A program made the translations under genes and the position numbers. DNA of 64,000 nucleotides from Kingdonia uniflora (taxonomy: Eukaryota; Streptophyta; Magnoliopsida; Ranunculales; Circaeasteraceae). The stretch covers positions 1,364,001-1,428,000 of the forward strand of contig JACGCM010001217.1 of NCBI GenBank assembly GCA_014058105.1. Reading direction: 5' to 3'. Position 1 is the first letter of the stretch, and every line of letters begins with the position of its first letter. This document shows positions 34,123 through 43,796 of the stretch, piece by piece. Under the pieces are notes generated by a model. That model was given only the letters and a program-made list of their open reading frames with translations. It had not been told where the DNA came from and did not search any database.

Positions 34123-34881
34123 TGATCCAGGAGGATCTGGAGATCGATCCCCTTCAAAAGATGCCAACTCGTTCCAACGAACCTTGGAGTCGTTCGAACA
34201 AGTTATGAGAGAAACGACCTAGAAGTTCCCAAAAGACCAACTTGAGTTGAGTCTAGTCGATCAATACGAGCTGAGTCTATTTGGGCAAAGTCTATATGAC
34301 CTGGAGTTCTTAGAAGAGTCTATTTGACCTGGAATTCTTAGAAAATCAACTCAAGCAGAGTCTATTTGACCAATTTGTGCCGAGTTTGTTCAGACAAAAA
34401 TTGGTAAGTCGTTCGAACGAAATTAGAGTTCCTAGAAGACCAATTCAAGTTAAAGCAATTTTTAGACAAAAATAGGTAAGTCGTTCGAATGACATTGGAG
34501 TTGTTCAAACAAAACTGGAGTTCTAGAAGACCAATTCAAGCTGAGGCTTTTCTTAGGCTTAATTTGGCCAGTCGTTCACGCTAACTCATGGGTCTTTTGG
34601 AGTATCATATTTTATCAATATTTTAAGGCATTTCAAGGGCATAATGGTCCTATCTTGTAACTAGAAACTGAGAACCTTCATAAAGGGGCAAGGTTAGGTA
34701 AGATGAAGTTATCTTAGATTAATCCAAGTTTTTGTAAGTGAGACTTAGGGCTTTGAGAGTAATTCAATTAGAATCAAATCATTGAGTAATTGAAGCTCCA
34801 AAAGGGAAATTATCTCACCAATTGTGTTTGTTCTTCATTTCATTTCTTCGTTTAAGTAAATCTAAATTTTATTATGGATTA
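34123..34881. mobile_element. Solo LTR, 759 bp, with AGTGC target duplication
   Basis: Begins TGATCC and ends GGATTA (TG...CA with the last C changed). Flanked by AGTGC at 34118-34122 and 34882-34886. Removing it and one AGTGC copy restores the host gag frame through NTSATLGVAYSDVQIV, then LRSLP. There is no PBS, gene or second LTR, so it is a solo LTR left after recombination between two LTRs. It contains repeated GTCGTTCGAACGA and AGAAGACCAATTCAAG phrases. Family not identified. Confidence 0.85.
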
Positions 34882-35753
34882 AGTGCTACATTAGGAGTAG
34901 CCTATTCTGATGTTCAAATTGTCTATTAAGTCTTAAGATCATTACCTAAGAGTTTTAGATCTAGACGTGATGCTATCGAGGAAGCTCAAGATCTTAAGAA
35001 AATAAAGCTGGACACATTGGCTAGAAAATTATGAACTTTTGAACTTGACATGAAAATGAAAATCCCTGTGAAGAATAAGAGTGTAGCTTTTAATTCTTCA
35101 ACTTCCTCTTTGTCTTCTAAGGCTACCAAAGAGGTTAATCACTCTCATGTTTCAGATGATGATCAGGGGTCGGATATTGATTCACATATTGCCTCCATAA
35201 GCTAATAACTTAACAAACTTGTAAAAAATCATCAATTTCAAAGGCAAAGGCAATCGGTAAATTATAAGTCGCGAACTCATAATCAAGTTAAATTGAATAA
35301 CTGGCAGACCAACCTTGACATTGACCTAAGTCAAGTTGAATGTTGTAAGTGTCATGAGTTTGGTTAATATGCACATAGTTTTCCTAATAATCTTTTTGGT
35401 AGTAATAATAAGGCTATAAATATTACAATTACTTGGGTTGATAGTAATGATGAATTTGATAATAATAATAATAATAGTTATCCTAATGAAAATAAAAATG
35501 GTCAACTTTATGAATTTTTTGCTATTCAAAACAATAGTAGTGACCAGTCTGACCCCTTTGAGTTGAAAAGTCGTGTTGAAAGTCAAAGTGATCATGAACT
35601 TGTGAGTTCAGGATACTAATCTTGAAGAGTTGTATAGTCGAACTTCTGTGGAGTGTATTAAACTTGATAAAATTTACAAAATCTTGAAAGAACAAGTTAA
35701 TACACTCACATTGGAACTTAAAAGTAAAAACTGAGGAAACAAGCCTTCTGATT
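34882..35753 (+). pseudogene. gag: copia gag, piece 3 (UBN2 end, zinc knuckle)
   Basis: Continues VLRSLPKSFRSRRDAIEEAQ, then DLKKIKLDTLARKL. A linker rich in Ser/Asp follows, then a first zinc knuckle ECCKCHEFG near 35340-35385, whose His is a stop and whose last Cys is Phe. Next is a stretch rich in Asn and acidic residues (35400-35560). The block ends ELKSKN, a stop, then GNKPSD, at the SINE target site. Confidence 0.8.
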
Positions 35754-35931
35754 TTACTTTTTTGTAACTAGAGGTATCTAGGCCAATCGCCTGCAGATCG
35801 TCAATTCCTGACTAGATCTTCAAGGGCTCGTGCAATAGCGAATAAATTATATGAACTGGGCAAGTTTACATAAAACTGATTTGCTCATACCAGCCTCGAT
35901 GCCCACACAGAGGTGAGAATCGAACCCTTGA
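35754..35931 (-). mobile_element. tRNA-derived SINE, 178 bp, 5'-truncated
   Basis: Flanked by perfect 10-bp direct repeats CCTTCTGATT (35744-35753 and 35932-35941). On the minus strand it starts close to a pol III B box (GGTTCGATTCTC, plus positions 35915-35926) and ends in an A-rich tail (ACAAAAAAGTAA). Only about 6 nt precede the B box, so the A box has been lost and the copy is 5'-truncated. B box, A tail and variable long target duplication are the hallmarks of a plant SINE. Confidence 0.85.
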
Positions 35932-35941
35932 CCTTCTGATT

Positions 35942-36052
35942 GAAAAACTTAAAAGGGAGAAACAAGATCTTCCTGACAAAATTGAGATGCCAGAAAAGGA
36001 AGGTCATGATGTTGAGGAGAAAGTTAAGTCAACTCTAGATGAACTTGATAAG
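35942..36052 (+). pseudogene. gag: copia gag, piece 4 (coiled region)
   Basis: Reads IEKLKREKQDLPDKIE, then KEGHDVEEKVKSTLDELDK, a charged coiled segment open throughout. Ends at ATAAG (36048-36052), the E2 target site, and continues at 50195. Confidence 0.75.
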
Positions 36053-36652
36053 TGTAGGGACCAGATTTTGTAAAGCTTGAACTAGCTTGAAATCGATCCT
36101 TATACCAAGAACTACTATGACAAGAATTAAGTAAGAGATAACATTTGATACAGGGGATTTAGCGTGGAAAACCTCTGAATAGGTAAAAACTACGACCTCG
36201 AGTAGGGGATTTTGTGAAAGTAGTATTATTGCTTGAGAGATTTAGAGAATCTGATTACAAGAGTTAATCAAAGAAAATAAAGCTAGAGATCAGATAATTG
36301 TATGTATAGATTTTTCTCTCCACCTCCCTATTTTCTTAGGAGCTCTGCCCTTTTATAGACCCTGCTCTTAGCTTGACATCGTGCTTAAACACGTTCTCTT
36401 AAAAGTGGGAGTCATGAGCAGTTGTGTGTGTAACTGATAGCTCGTGGGAGACAAGTATATGTTGACTCATTCTGTTTACGTCTGTTGTGGACGATCCACG
36501 TTCTGCTTGAGTTCGTGGTCGATGTGTAACTGTTAACGTGTTTGTAACGTGTTTGTTTATGCGCGAGTCTGGTACTGGATATGATCGAGTCTTCTGAAGC
36601 TCGAGGTATAGATGAGATCGAGTATCCATAACTCGAGGGATAAGTGCCTACA
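36053..36652 (-). repeat. E2 3' LTR (600 bp)
   Basis: On the plus strand it starts TGTAGGGACC and ends GTGCCTACA. The TATA box CTATAAAAGGGC lies on the minus strand near 36348-36359. It has the shared core (reverse of GGTTTTCCACGCTAAATCCC). Confidence 0.92.
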
Positions 36653-36670
36653 ATTGCCCCCTCGCAACTG
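36653..36670 (-). other. E2 polypurine tract
   Basis: On the minus strand, GTTGCGAGGGGGCAAT directly precedes the 3' LTR. The CACGTG at 36673-36678 next to it is a G-box, possibly part of the antisense promoter. Confidence 0.75.
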
Positions 36671-36863
36671 AAGTCACGTGTGGCTTTAGTTGAGAAAAAC
36701 CCTAAAACTTGGACCTTGTGATGATGTAAGCGACACTTGAAAAGTGGAACGTCTGTATTGAAGAGTGTACAGTCATTATGACGTGTGAGTGTTATGGGTA
36801 GACTGTTGGTATTCCCGAGCGGATGACTGTTGGGGAAACAACTTGCATTAAATGCGGTATCGC

Positions 36864-36871
36864 TATAAATA
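36864..36871 (+). promoter_or_regulatory. TATA box of E2 antisense module
   Basis: TATAAATA in context CGCTATAAATAGTGG, with ATTAAATGCGGTATCG just upstream. E4 has TTAAATGCTGATCCGAG then TATAAAAG at the matching place. The first ATG is at 36932 but closes after five sense codons. Confidence 0.65.
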
Positions 36872-36948
36872 GTGGCCAGCTTTGATCGCCGAATAACCTG
36901 TAGCACATCTTCGCTGTAGAGAAAAGCAAACATGTCTGTTTTGTATCG

Positions 36949-37353
36949 GTGAGAAAAAAAAAGAGTTTTTTAGAAGCGTATTTTCTCAACATCATGTTTA
37001 AGATGAAGAATCAAGTGTATCATACCCGATTTTCTTTCATCGTGGAGGGATTCTGGATATGGTTTTGTGGCTATCAGAGTAGGGAGACTCCCTCTACTAT
37101 TTTGTTAAAGGAGTGTTGTTTGAAATATTTCCGTGTATTATGTAGAGTCCAATTTAGGGGCCGGGGTGTATGCGATTCAAAATCCCTGGTCTCTAATGAC
37201 GTTATGATTTCTAAGGTAAGAATTTTCTTCAATCTCCACGAACTTCTGGTTAGTGGGGATAAGGAAGAAGAGACGATGGTGGTGGAGATGGATGATGGAT
37301 CGCTTCTTTCAGTACCATTGTCTTTTCTTTTAATTCTTCCTGCAGGGAAATGA
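36949..37353 (+). CDS. Unknown 134-codon ORF in E2 antisense leader
   Basis: Open from ATG 36949 to TGA 37351-37353, 78 nt downstream of the TATA box. The product is about 134 residues, hydrophobic and aromatic-rich in the first half (FSFIVEGFWIWFCGY) and acidic in the second (KEEETMVVEMDDGSL). It occupies the place where E1, E3 and E4 carry sORF-A, but I see no resemblance to that family. A possible splice donor (AAGGTAAGAA) lies at about 37214. It could be non-coding leader sequence; no function assigned. Confidence 0.3.
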   Translation: MRKKKSFLEAYFLNIMFKMKNQVYHTRFSFIVEGFWIWFCGYQSRETPSTILLKECCLKYFRVLCRVQFRGRGVCDSKSLVSNDVMISKVRIFFNLHELLVSGDKEEETMVVEMDDGSLLSVPLSFLLILPAGK

Positions 37354-37917
37354 AGGGGAAAGAGGTATTTGACCTGTTGCAGTCTTGTAATTTTTCGAGC
37401 TGTGGCTGCAGTTTCTCTGGAAGATCAGCATTATCTTGGCAACGAGAAAAGAACTAGAGACTTGTCCTCGTGTTTGAGAAAGTATTTGTAATATCAAGCT
37501 TCGAAAAGCTTGATTCTGTAATTGTAAAGCAACGCTGTAGGGGTAGTCCTGTAACCAACTTCTTAGATAAAAATCGAGCATAATAAAAGAATATTTTGTT
37601 TGTTTCTTACTAGCGAAAAGCAGAAATAGTCGACATATCATCGAGCTGTACATAATATGGGAGTGAATAGTTGGTGGGATAACATACTTATCCTACCTCA
37701 GAAGTGAATCGAGCTTAACAGATGTAAACATAAAGCTCGAAATATAAACTTTAGAGAGCTCGATTAAGCATGCAAAAATAATAGTAATTAGTTCTATCCC
37801 AGGAAGAGTGGGTTATAGAAACTGAAATACGTTGCGTATAGTCAATCAAAAAATCAGTCCTGTTAACTGAACAGTGTAAAAGTGTGACTTGCTCTTTAAG
37901 AAGGTTATTCATAAAAA

Positions 37918-38295
37918 ATGAAGAAGACTCGCTCTTAGAAGGCTGCTGAAGCGCGTGCGCTGAACGACTTTAGTTTAGCATTCAAGATTGATGAAATAAG
38001 GGAAGCTATTTTCGAGTAGCAAGGTTATGATGCGGTTCTGCCCAAGACCCGAGCAAACTACGAGGGTATGACTGATGTAGAAAGGGGCGAGGAAATGAAC
38101 TGCGTGTACTGGTCTGAGTCCATGCGTACCTGTTGGCGGTCTGTAGAAGATCGCAAAAAGTTCATCCTGATGATGGCAAGGGAGGAGATCATCAATGAGG
38201 ATAGGGATATCGATTCAGGGCTACTAAAAGCTTGTAGTGTGGTTGGGCACACCGGTTGCTTCAAATGCAAGTACCTTAAGGATTGGAGTGATTGA
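37918..38295 (+). pseudogene. E2 antisense small ORF, sORF-B family
   Basis: ATG 37918 begins MKKTRS, a TAG, then KAAEARALNDFSLAFKIDEI. A second TAG precedes a long open part from 38068 to TGA 38293-38295. It ends FILMMAREEIINEDRDID, then KACSVVGHTGCFKCKYLKDW. The spacing CX4HX2CX2C is the same as in E4 53234-53602, suggesting a small zinc-binding fold. The two stops look like point changes. Function unknown. Confidence 0.65.
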
Positions 38296-38758
38296 CTGTT
38301 GTATTTTTGAATTTTTGTAATGTAACTGCCCTAATTTACTTAATGAAAACTCTGTTCACGAAAATAGGCTATGACTAGGTGTCTCTATTGCAAACAATGA
38401 GAGGTGGCTGAGATCGAGGAAGTTTTGAAGAAGTTACAGGAATTGAGCAAACTGGTGCGGACCAATGCTGTAGACTCTCACTCGGGTGTTGAAGGTTGTC
38501 TTTGGGTTTATAAGAGTTTTTGTATAAAAATCTTTATTGTGTCGGGATAAGGATGCAATCCCTACCCAAACACAAAAAATAAAATAAAAATAACAATGGG
38601 AATAATGACTGTGGGGCGATAAAAATCGTTTTGTGGCAGTTTGTGATTGTAGAAGTGATCTAGTAGTGCGAGATAAAAATTAATATATATACCTCGACCT
38701 ATCTGTAGGTTTTGCTGGACCAGCGTCTTGTCAAGTAGACCCTTTACTATAGATAAGT
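38296..38758. other. E2 spacer before the PF04195-like gene
   Basis: Contains a short charged stretch near 38393-38470 (EVAEIEEVLKKLQELSKLVR-like) and AT-rich sequence with TAATATATATACC near 38680-38693, a possible TATA region for the next gene. No clear ORF. Confidence 0.35.
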
Positions 38759-41700
38759 ATGGTTTCGACTTCCGGTTGTACAATGGCTGATGAAGTAGAC
38801 CTCGTAGGGCATTTATCTCCCGTCATTAGAGTAGGAGATGAGGAAGATACTATAGCGGAATTGGTAGAATGGCCTCGTCTGAAGGGTTCTCGAGTTGAGT
38901 ACCCAACAGATTCTAGTTGGTTTAGGGAGTTCTATAAGGCCAAAAGTATTATAGACGGGATCTGGGGGCACACCTTCGGATACAGGGGTAATTTCTTTGG
39001 GAATTGCAGTGTCAGTCAAGGAAGGGATTACCTGTATTTGCTGCCTAATTTGGCTAAAGAAAAGAAGTGCAAGTGTTTGGGGGACGAAGTGTCTTTGGAG
39101 TACATTCAAGGCGTGGTGAAGGATAGTCGAACTGATAGTTTTTGTTGTTATTTAGCCCAGTTCGACTATGGGTTGACACTGCCTTTGAGCAATTTGGCTA
39201 AGAGTGTTATGAATATGATTGGGGCTTGCCCGGCGCAGCTGAATTACAAATTTTGGGAAGTTATCCTTGTATATGAAACCCTTAATGAGAGATGGGCTGC
39301 ATCTGGTAGTGAGAGGAGGATTACTGCCAAGGATTTTCTGGAGTATTATGCTGTGAAATATGTCACAGCAACTGATGGTGCATATCTTTCTTCTAGTTCT
39401 TCAAGACCATGCTTCTTCGACCTATCTTCAGCAGGGCGAGTGTGGAATGACAACCTTTTATGGGTGTTTGGTGAATGTCTTCAGCGGTCTGATGAGGAAC
39501 CCCTGGAACTTAATAATAGAACTATAACAAAGGGCAAGTATACGATTGAAAATCGAACTATCATTTGTATGTTGAACTATATTTCTATAGGTGATTTGTA
39601 TCTAATGTTGCTGACCTTTTATGTAGGAATTAGCTGCAAAGTTTCGAGGAAAGAATCCTTTATAGACGCCGTTGCCAGGGAAGGCACTGAGCTCAAAGCT
39701 GTTCTCAAAGAGTTAGAGATAAGTAAGTTCAAAAGGGTAGCTAGTAAGGATGACAAGGTCAGGAGATCTCAAGCTAAGAGGAGAATGGTTGGGAAAACTA
39801 CAGGCACTATGGAAGAGAAATTGTTAACTCCTGAACTTAATACTCCTTTGAAGCTTGTGCGGCTCAATGAAATGCCAGATGGGCCAGTGGACATGGCCAC
39901 TGTCTCCAGCACTGTTGTACGGAACCTTGCGAAGAGGAAGGCCGTAAAAAGGGGGGCTGCTTCTCGTTCTGTTACGTCGGACAGTGTGGACGATAACAGT
40001 AAGAGGAGGAAGGTAACTTCTCCCACAAAGTCGCAGGTGGTGTTAGAGGAAAGCGATAAGATCGCCGAGGGGGCAGACTTGAGGCCGCGCTTTGAGGTTG
40101 AAGCCGGTCTCCTGGAGGAACAATGTCGAGCTAAAGCTCGAGAGAAGATGGTTGCTGTTGTGGATGATAAGTTTAAGAAGGTTAGTAAATAGTTGGTTTT
40201 ATCGAGCTTTTTTGTTGCTCGAGCTGACTTATTTCTTTGTATAGTTTGCTCGTGCTCTGAGGGGGGTTCAGCTTGGTCTCCAGGATAGGTCAATTGAGCT
40301 GGAGAAGAAGATCTCCCAGCTCGAGGGAGAGAAAAACCTGTTTGAAGAGAACCTAACTTGGGAGAGGGAAGCTTTTCAGTTGGAGCTGGAGAAAGTAAGG
40401 GAAGCTGCTGCCCTAAAGCTAAAGGAAGTTAGGGCCGAAAGTATAACTGAAGCGGAGCGATTGGTTACCACGCTTACTACTTCTTGGAACAACCTTGCTG
40501 GGAAGCTCTACCAGCTGAGGTATACAAAGGCAGAGATTTTGGCATTTAGCGAAGGGAATTATTAGGAGAAAGAAATTATGGATGAAGAGGAGGTTAAGGA
40601 AATGGAGGATGGTCTGAATGTTGTTAAAATGACTGCTGCCGAGAGTCAGGAAACTATTGATCAGGTAGGATGATCGTGTAATGTAACATTGGTTGTGAAA
40701 CATGAACTCGAGCTTTGTAATATTTTACTCTATTTTATGCCAACAACGCTTTTCTTATGAAACTCCGTATTGTAGGAGATTGAAAGCTCGCACCTCAGAG
40801 TTGTGGACTTAGAGGGCCTGCTTGAAGTGGAGAAAAAATCCTCTGCAGAATTGCAGGTTAGATAATTCAGATAAATTAATAACTAGATGAATAGGAATTT
40901 AATAGAAGAAGGGATATGTACCTTGTAAGTTTATTTTAGTTCAGGATGTTTGTGTATGTACACTCTGTCTTGCGGCCAAAACTTATTTCTTGGTCGGTAG
41001 GCCCAGGAGGCATTGGCTATCTCGAGCTTGCAGGTGTCTATTCTATAAGTTTTTCAGTATTCTTCTGTCGATCTGTTTCCCAATTAGGTACTGATGTTGC
41101 TAGAGAGAGAGAAGAGCAGATTCTTTTGTATAATGCTGAGTATGCAGAAGCACATGAGGCTTTGATTTCCTAGTATGAAGATCGGTTAGATGATAATGTG
41201 AAGCTTTCTCTGAAGCTCTAAGAAACTAAGAGCCAAGTCGAGGATATGACTACAACAATTTTGAGCAAGGATTTGGACTTGAACCAACTTACCAGCGAAC
41301 TTGCTGAGTTGAAGGAAAAGGCTGCGTCAGGTTCTCGGTACGAGGCCGAGTTAGCCGAATACCGTATTAGAGCATTGAATGAAGAGATATCTGATATGAA
41401 GTGTAACATTCGTGTTCTGAACGAGCAGTTATTAAAGAAAGAGATCGACTTGAATACTGCGCGAACTTACTTGGCTGTGTCCGAGGCCGATCTTGAAAAA
41501 TTAAACAGTAGTATTGCGGGCAAAAATTTAGAATTGCGTAACTCTGCACAAATACGCGATAGTGTGATCGCCAGGTTAGATCGTTTGAAGGGTGATTTAA
41601 GTCGTTTAAAAGGGACAGAGGCTCAGAGCAGGGCTGATTTAGCAGATGTTCAAGCCAACAATGAAATTTTGGTAGACGATTTGGCCCACGCTCGCGGAAA

Positions 41701-42467
41701 TGTGAGGAGGGTTGTGCAACATGATAAGGAGATGAATGAAAGAATTAATCAACTCTGTGCTCGAATTTCTAAATTAGAGCGGGAATTACGTGTATGCAAA
41801 TTGAAGTATGAGAAGGATCTTAAATTTTGAATTGGATAAAAGGGATAGTGAAATTACTTCTGGTGAGGGGATTCGAGAGATGAAGGAATCTCTTCATCGA
41901 AAAGAAGAGTTAGTGGAAAATATGCGTATAGATCTTATAAATTCTCGGCAGAAGTTGATAGATCTTATAAGGCAGATGAGTGAATGTATTGATCAATTAA
42001 CAGCTGAACTGGCTGAATCGAAAGCTCGTCGTTTGAGGCATAGCAAGCGCGCTGTTGTTACTCACCAATCCTTTAAGGAACTAGTAGTTCATGAGTAAGA
42101 AAAATGTGATGGTGAAGCTTTGCATCAACGGCAATTAAGCGCATTGGTAGCATTTTTTGTCGAGGAAATAAAATTCTTACAGGTTGAGAGGGATTTGATG
42201 CAAGATTGCTTCTCTGGGAGGACTTGTGTAAGTAAACTCGATATCTCAAACATAGATCCAATTGGGGTTATGGATCATGGTATTTGGACCACGACGGCTG
42301 AACAGATAGCTCGAGGGAGAGAAATTGTTGTTGAACGAGCTTCAGAATATATGGCATCCAGGACTGAAATAGTGGGAAGCTCGAGTACAGTCTCACCTAC
42401 TCCTACTGTGGGAGGACGGTCAACTACTCTCCCATCAAGAAAATCCAGCAGAATTAAAAAGAAATAG
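38759..42467 (+). CDS. E2 antisense gene: PF04195-like domain, NLS, long coiled coil, introns
   Basis: Best copy of the antisense gene. ATG 38759 opens 477 codons. Residues about 50-230 hold the conserved domain (SSWFREFYKAKSIIDGIWG, YGLTLPLSNLAKSVM, CPAQLN, SAGRVWNDNLLWV), resembling PF04195. Residues about 385-425 hold basic clusters (KRKAVKRG, SKRRKV) like a bipartite nuclear signal. Likely introns: 39567-39626 (GTATGT...ATGTAG, 60 bp, also readable in frame), 40181-40244 (GTTAGT...TATAG), 40665-40775 (GTAGGA...TGTAG), 40857-41000 (GTTAGA...GGTAG), 41034-41087 (GTGTCT...ATTAG). Exons after 40244 encode a coiled coil (AELKEKAASGSRYEAELAEY). Phase is lost near 41088, and stops lie at about 41172 and 41220, near 41828 and at 42096-42098. 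The C-terminal block 42120-42467 ends in basic SRKSSRIKKK. A regulatory or DNA-binding nuclear role is only a guess. Confidence 0.65.
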
Positions 42468-42664
42468 ACTTGAATTCTGATAACGAGTACCTTTTGTAAT
42501 TAGCAGATGTTGATGCTTCAGTGCTCGATGTAGGCCTTTAGAGGAGCGTTGTAATTTGAAATGTTGATATGGGAAACTAATAGTTCCGCACCTGTAGTAG
42601 ATGTTATTCTCTGGTTGACCCATTGAATTATAAGAAGTCTGTGGGTGTAGAAGTATGTATTATA

Positions 42665-43612
42665 TGTGCTTCAACCCTTGGACTTTAGGGAGGCTTAGCG
42701 GTAGCGAGCTAGTATTATCTTTGTTCGTACTTTAGGCGGTCACCGCAGGATAAGAGGTTCTTTATGGCCTCTACCTCGGATATTTGTTTCCTCAGGGGTT
42801 CGGCTAGCATTATCTATGCCTTGATACCATATTGGAGAGCTGGGATTATCGGCAGCGAGTAATATCTCACTCATGTTTTAGGCCAGATCCTGCAGGCTGA
42901 GGCTCTTTATGGCCCTAGCCCCAGAGGTTTCTGAGTCGTCAGGGGTTCAACTAGTATTATTTATGCCTTGATACCATATTAGATATTGGAGCTTAGCGGC
43001 AGCGAGCAAGTTTTTTCCTCACTTGTGCTTTAGGCATGTTATCTTCAGGCTAAGTAGTTCGTTATGGCCCCCGCCTTCGGATGTATGACTATCCTCAGGA
43101 GTTAGGCAAGTATTATCTATGCCATTACCAATGTTGGATGTTGGAGCTTAGCGGTAGCTAGCAAGTTTTTTCCTCACTCGTACTTTAGGCTTGTTATCTT
43201 CAGGCTAAGAGGTTCGTTATGGCCCCCGCCTTCGGATGTATGACTATCCTCAGGAGTTAGGCTAGTATTATCTATGCCATTACCAATGTTGGATGTTGGA
43301 GCTTAGCGGCAGCGAGCAAGTTTTTTCCTCACTCGTGCTTTAGGCTTGTTATCTTCAGGCTAAGAGGTTCGTTATGGCCCCCACCTTCGGATGTATGACT
43401 ATCTTAAGGAGTTAGGCTAGTATTATCTATGCCATTACCAATGTTGGATGCTGGAGCTTAGCGGCAGCGAGCAAGTTTTTTCCTCACTCGTGCTTTAGGC
43501 TTGTTATCTTCAGGCTAAGAGGTTCGTTATGGCCCCCGCCTTTGGATGTATGACTATCCTCAGGAGTTAGGCTAGTATTATCTATGCCATTACCAATGTT
43601 GGGTATGGTTTA
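42665..43612. repeat. E2 tandem repeats, 155 bp, about six units
   Basis: GCTTAGCGGCAGCGAGCAAG or variants start at 42693, 42839, 42991, 43146, 43301 and 43456. The last four starts are spaced exactly 155 bp and those units are nearly identical; the first two are diverged and shorter (146, 152). Each unit also has TATGGCCCCCGCCTTCGGAT and ATTATCTATGCCATTACCAA. The block lies between the 3' ends of pol and the antisense gene. Confidence 0.95.
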
Positions 43613-43708
43613 CCTTTAGGGATCGAGCTAGGATAAACTGTGCTTTTACCCTTGGAGATGATGGAGATGAAGGGGAACTGTATAGCAGGGATTCTTGTGA
43701 TAAAAAAG

Positions 43709-43720
43709 AGATTTCATTGA
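43709..43720 (-). terminator. AATGAAA motif after E2 pol
   Basis: Minus-strand CAATGAAATCTC, 77 nt beyond the integrase stop. Equivalent motifs are found in E1, E3 and E4. Candidate polyadenylation element; inference only. Confidence 0.35.
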
Positions 43721-43796
43721 TTGAAAAGAGTTTGTACATACATTGGAGGGAAAATCTCGAGGTGGATTGAACCTTGCTGAGCGACGGAGGAGCTGC

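Noticed and set aside
35326..35595. 89-codon minus-strand ORF rich in Ile and Thr
   Set aside because: Shadow of the Asn/Asp-rich copia gag piece on the plus strand.
35754..35931. A genuine tRNA gene (B box GGTTCGATTC)
   Set aside because: No A box, no cloverleaf and a 10-bp target duplication with an A tail: it is a SINE.
36412..36995. 173-codon and 76-codon minus-strand frames over the E2 3' LTR
   Set aside because: They lie within the LTR and adjoining non-coding leader; no homology to the corresponding frame in the other LTR beyond shared DNA.
42665..43612. CRISPR-like array
   Set aside because: Units are contiguous 155-bp tandem copies without spacers, in a plant retrotransposon.
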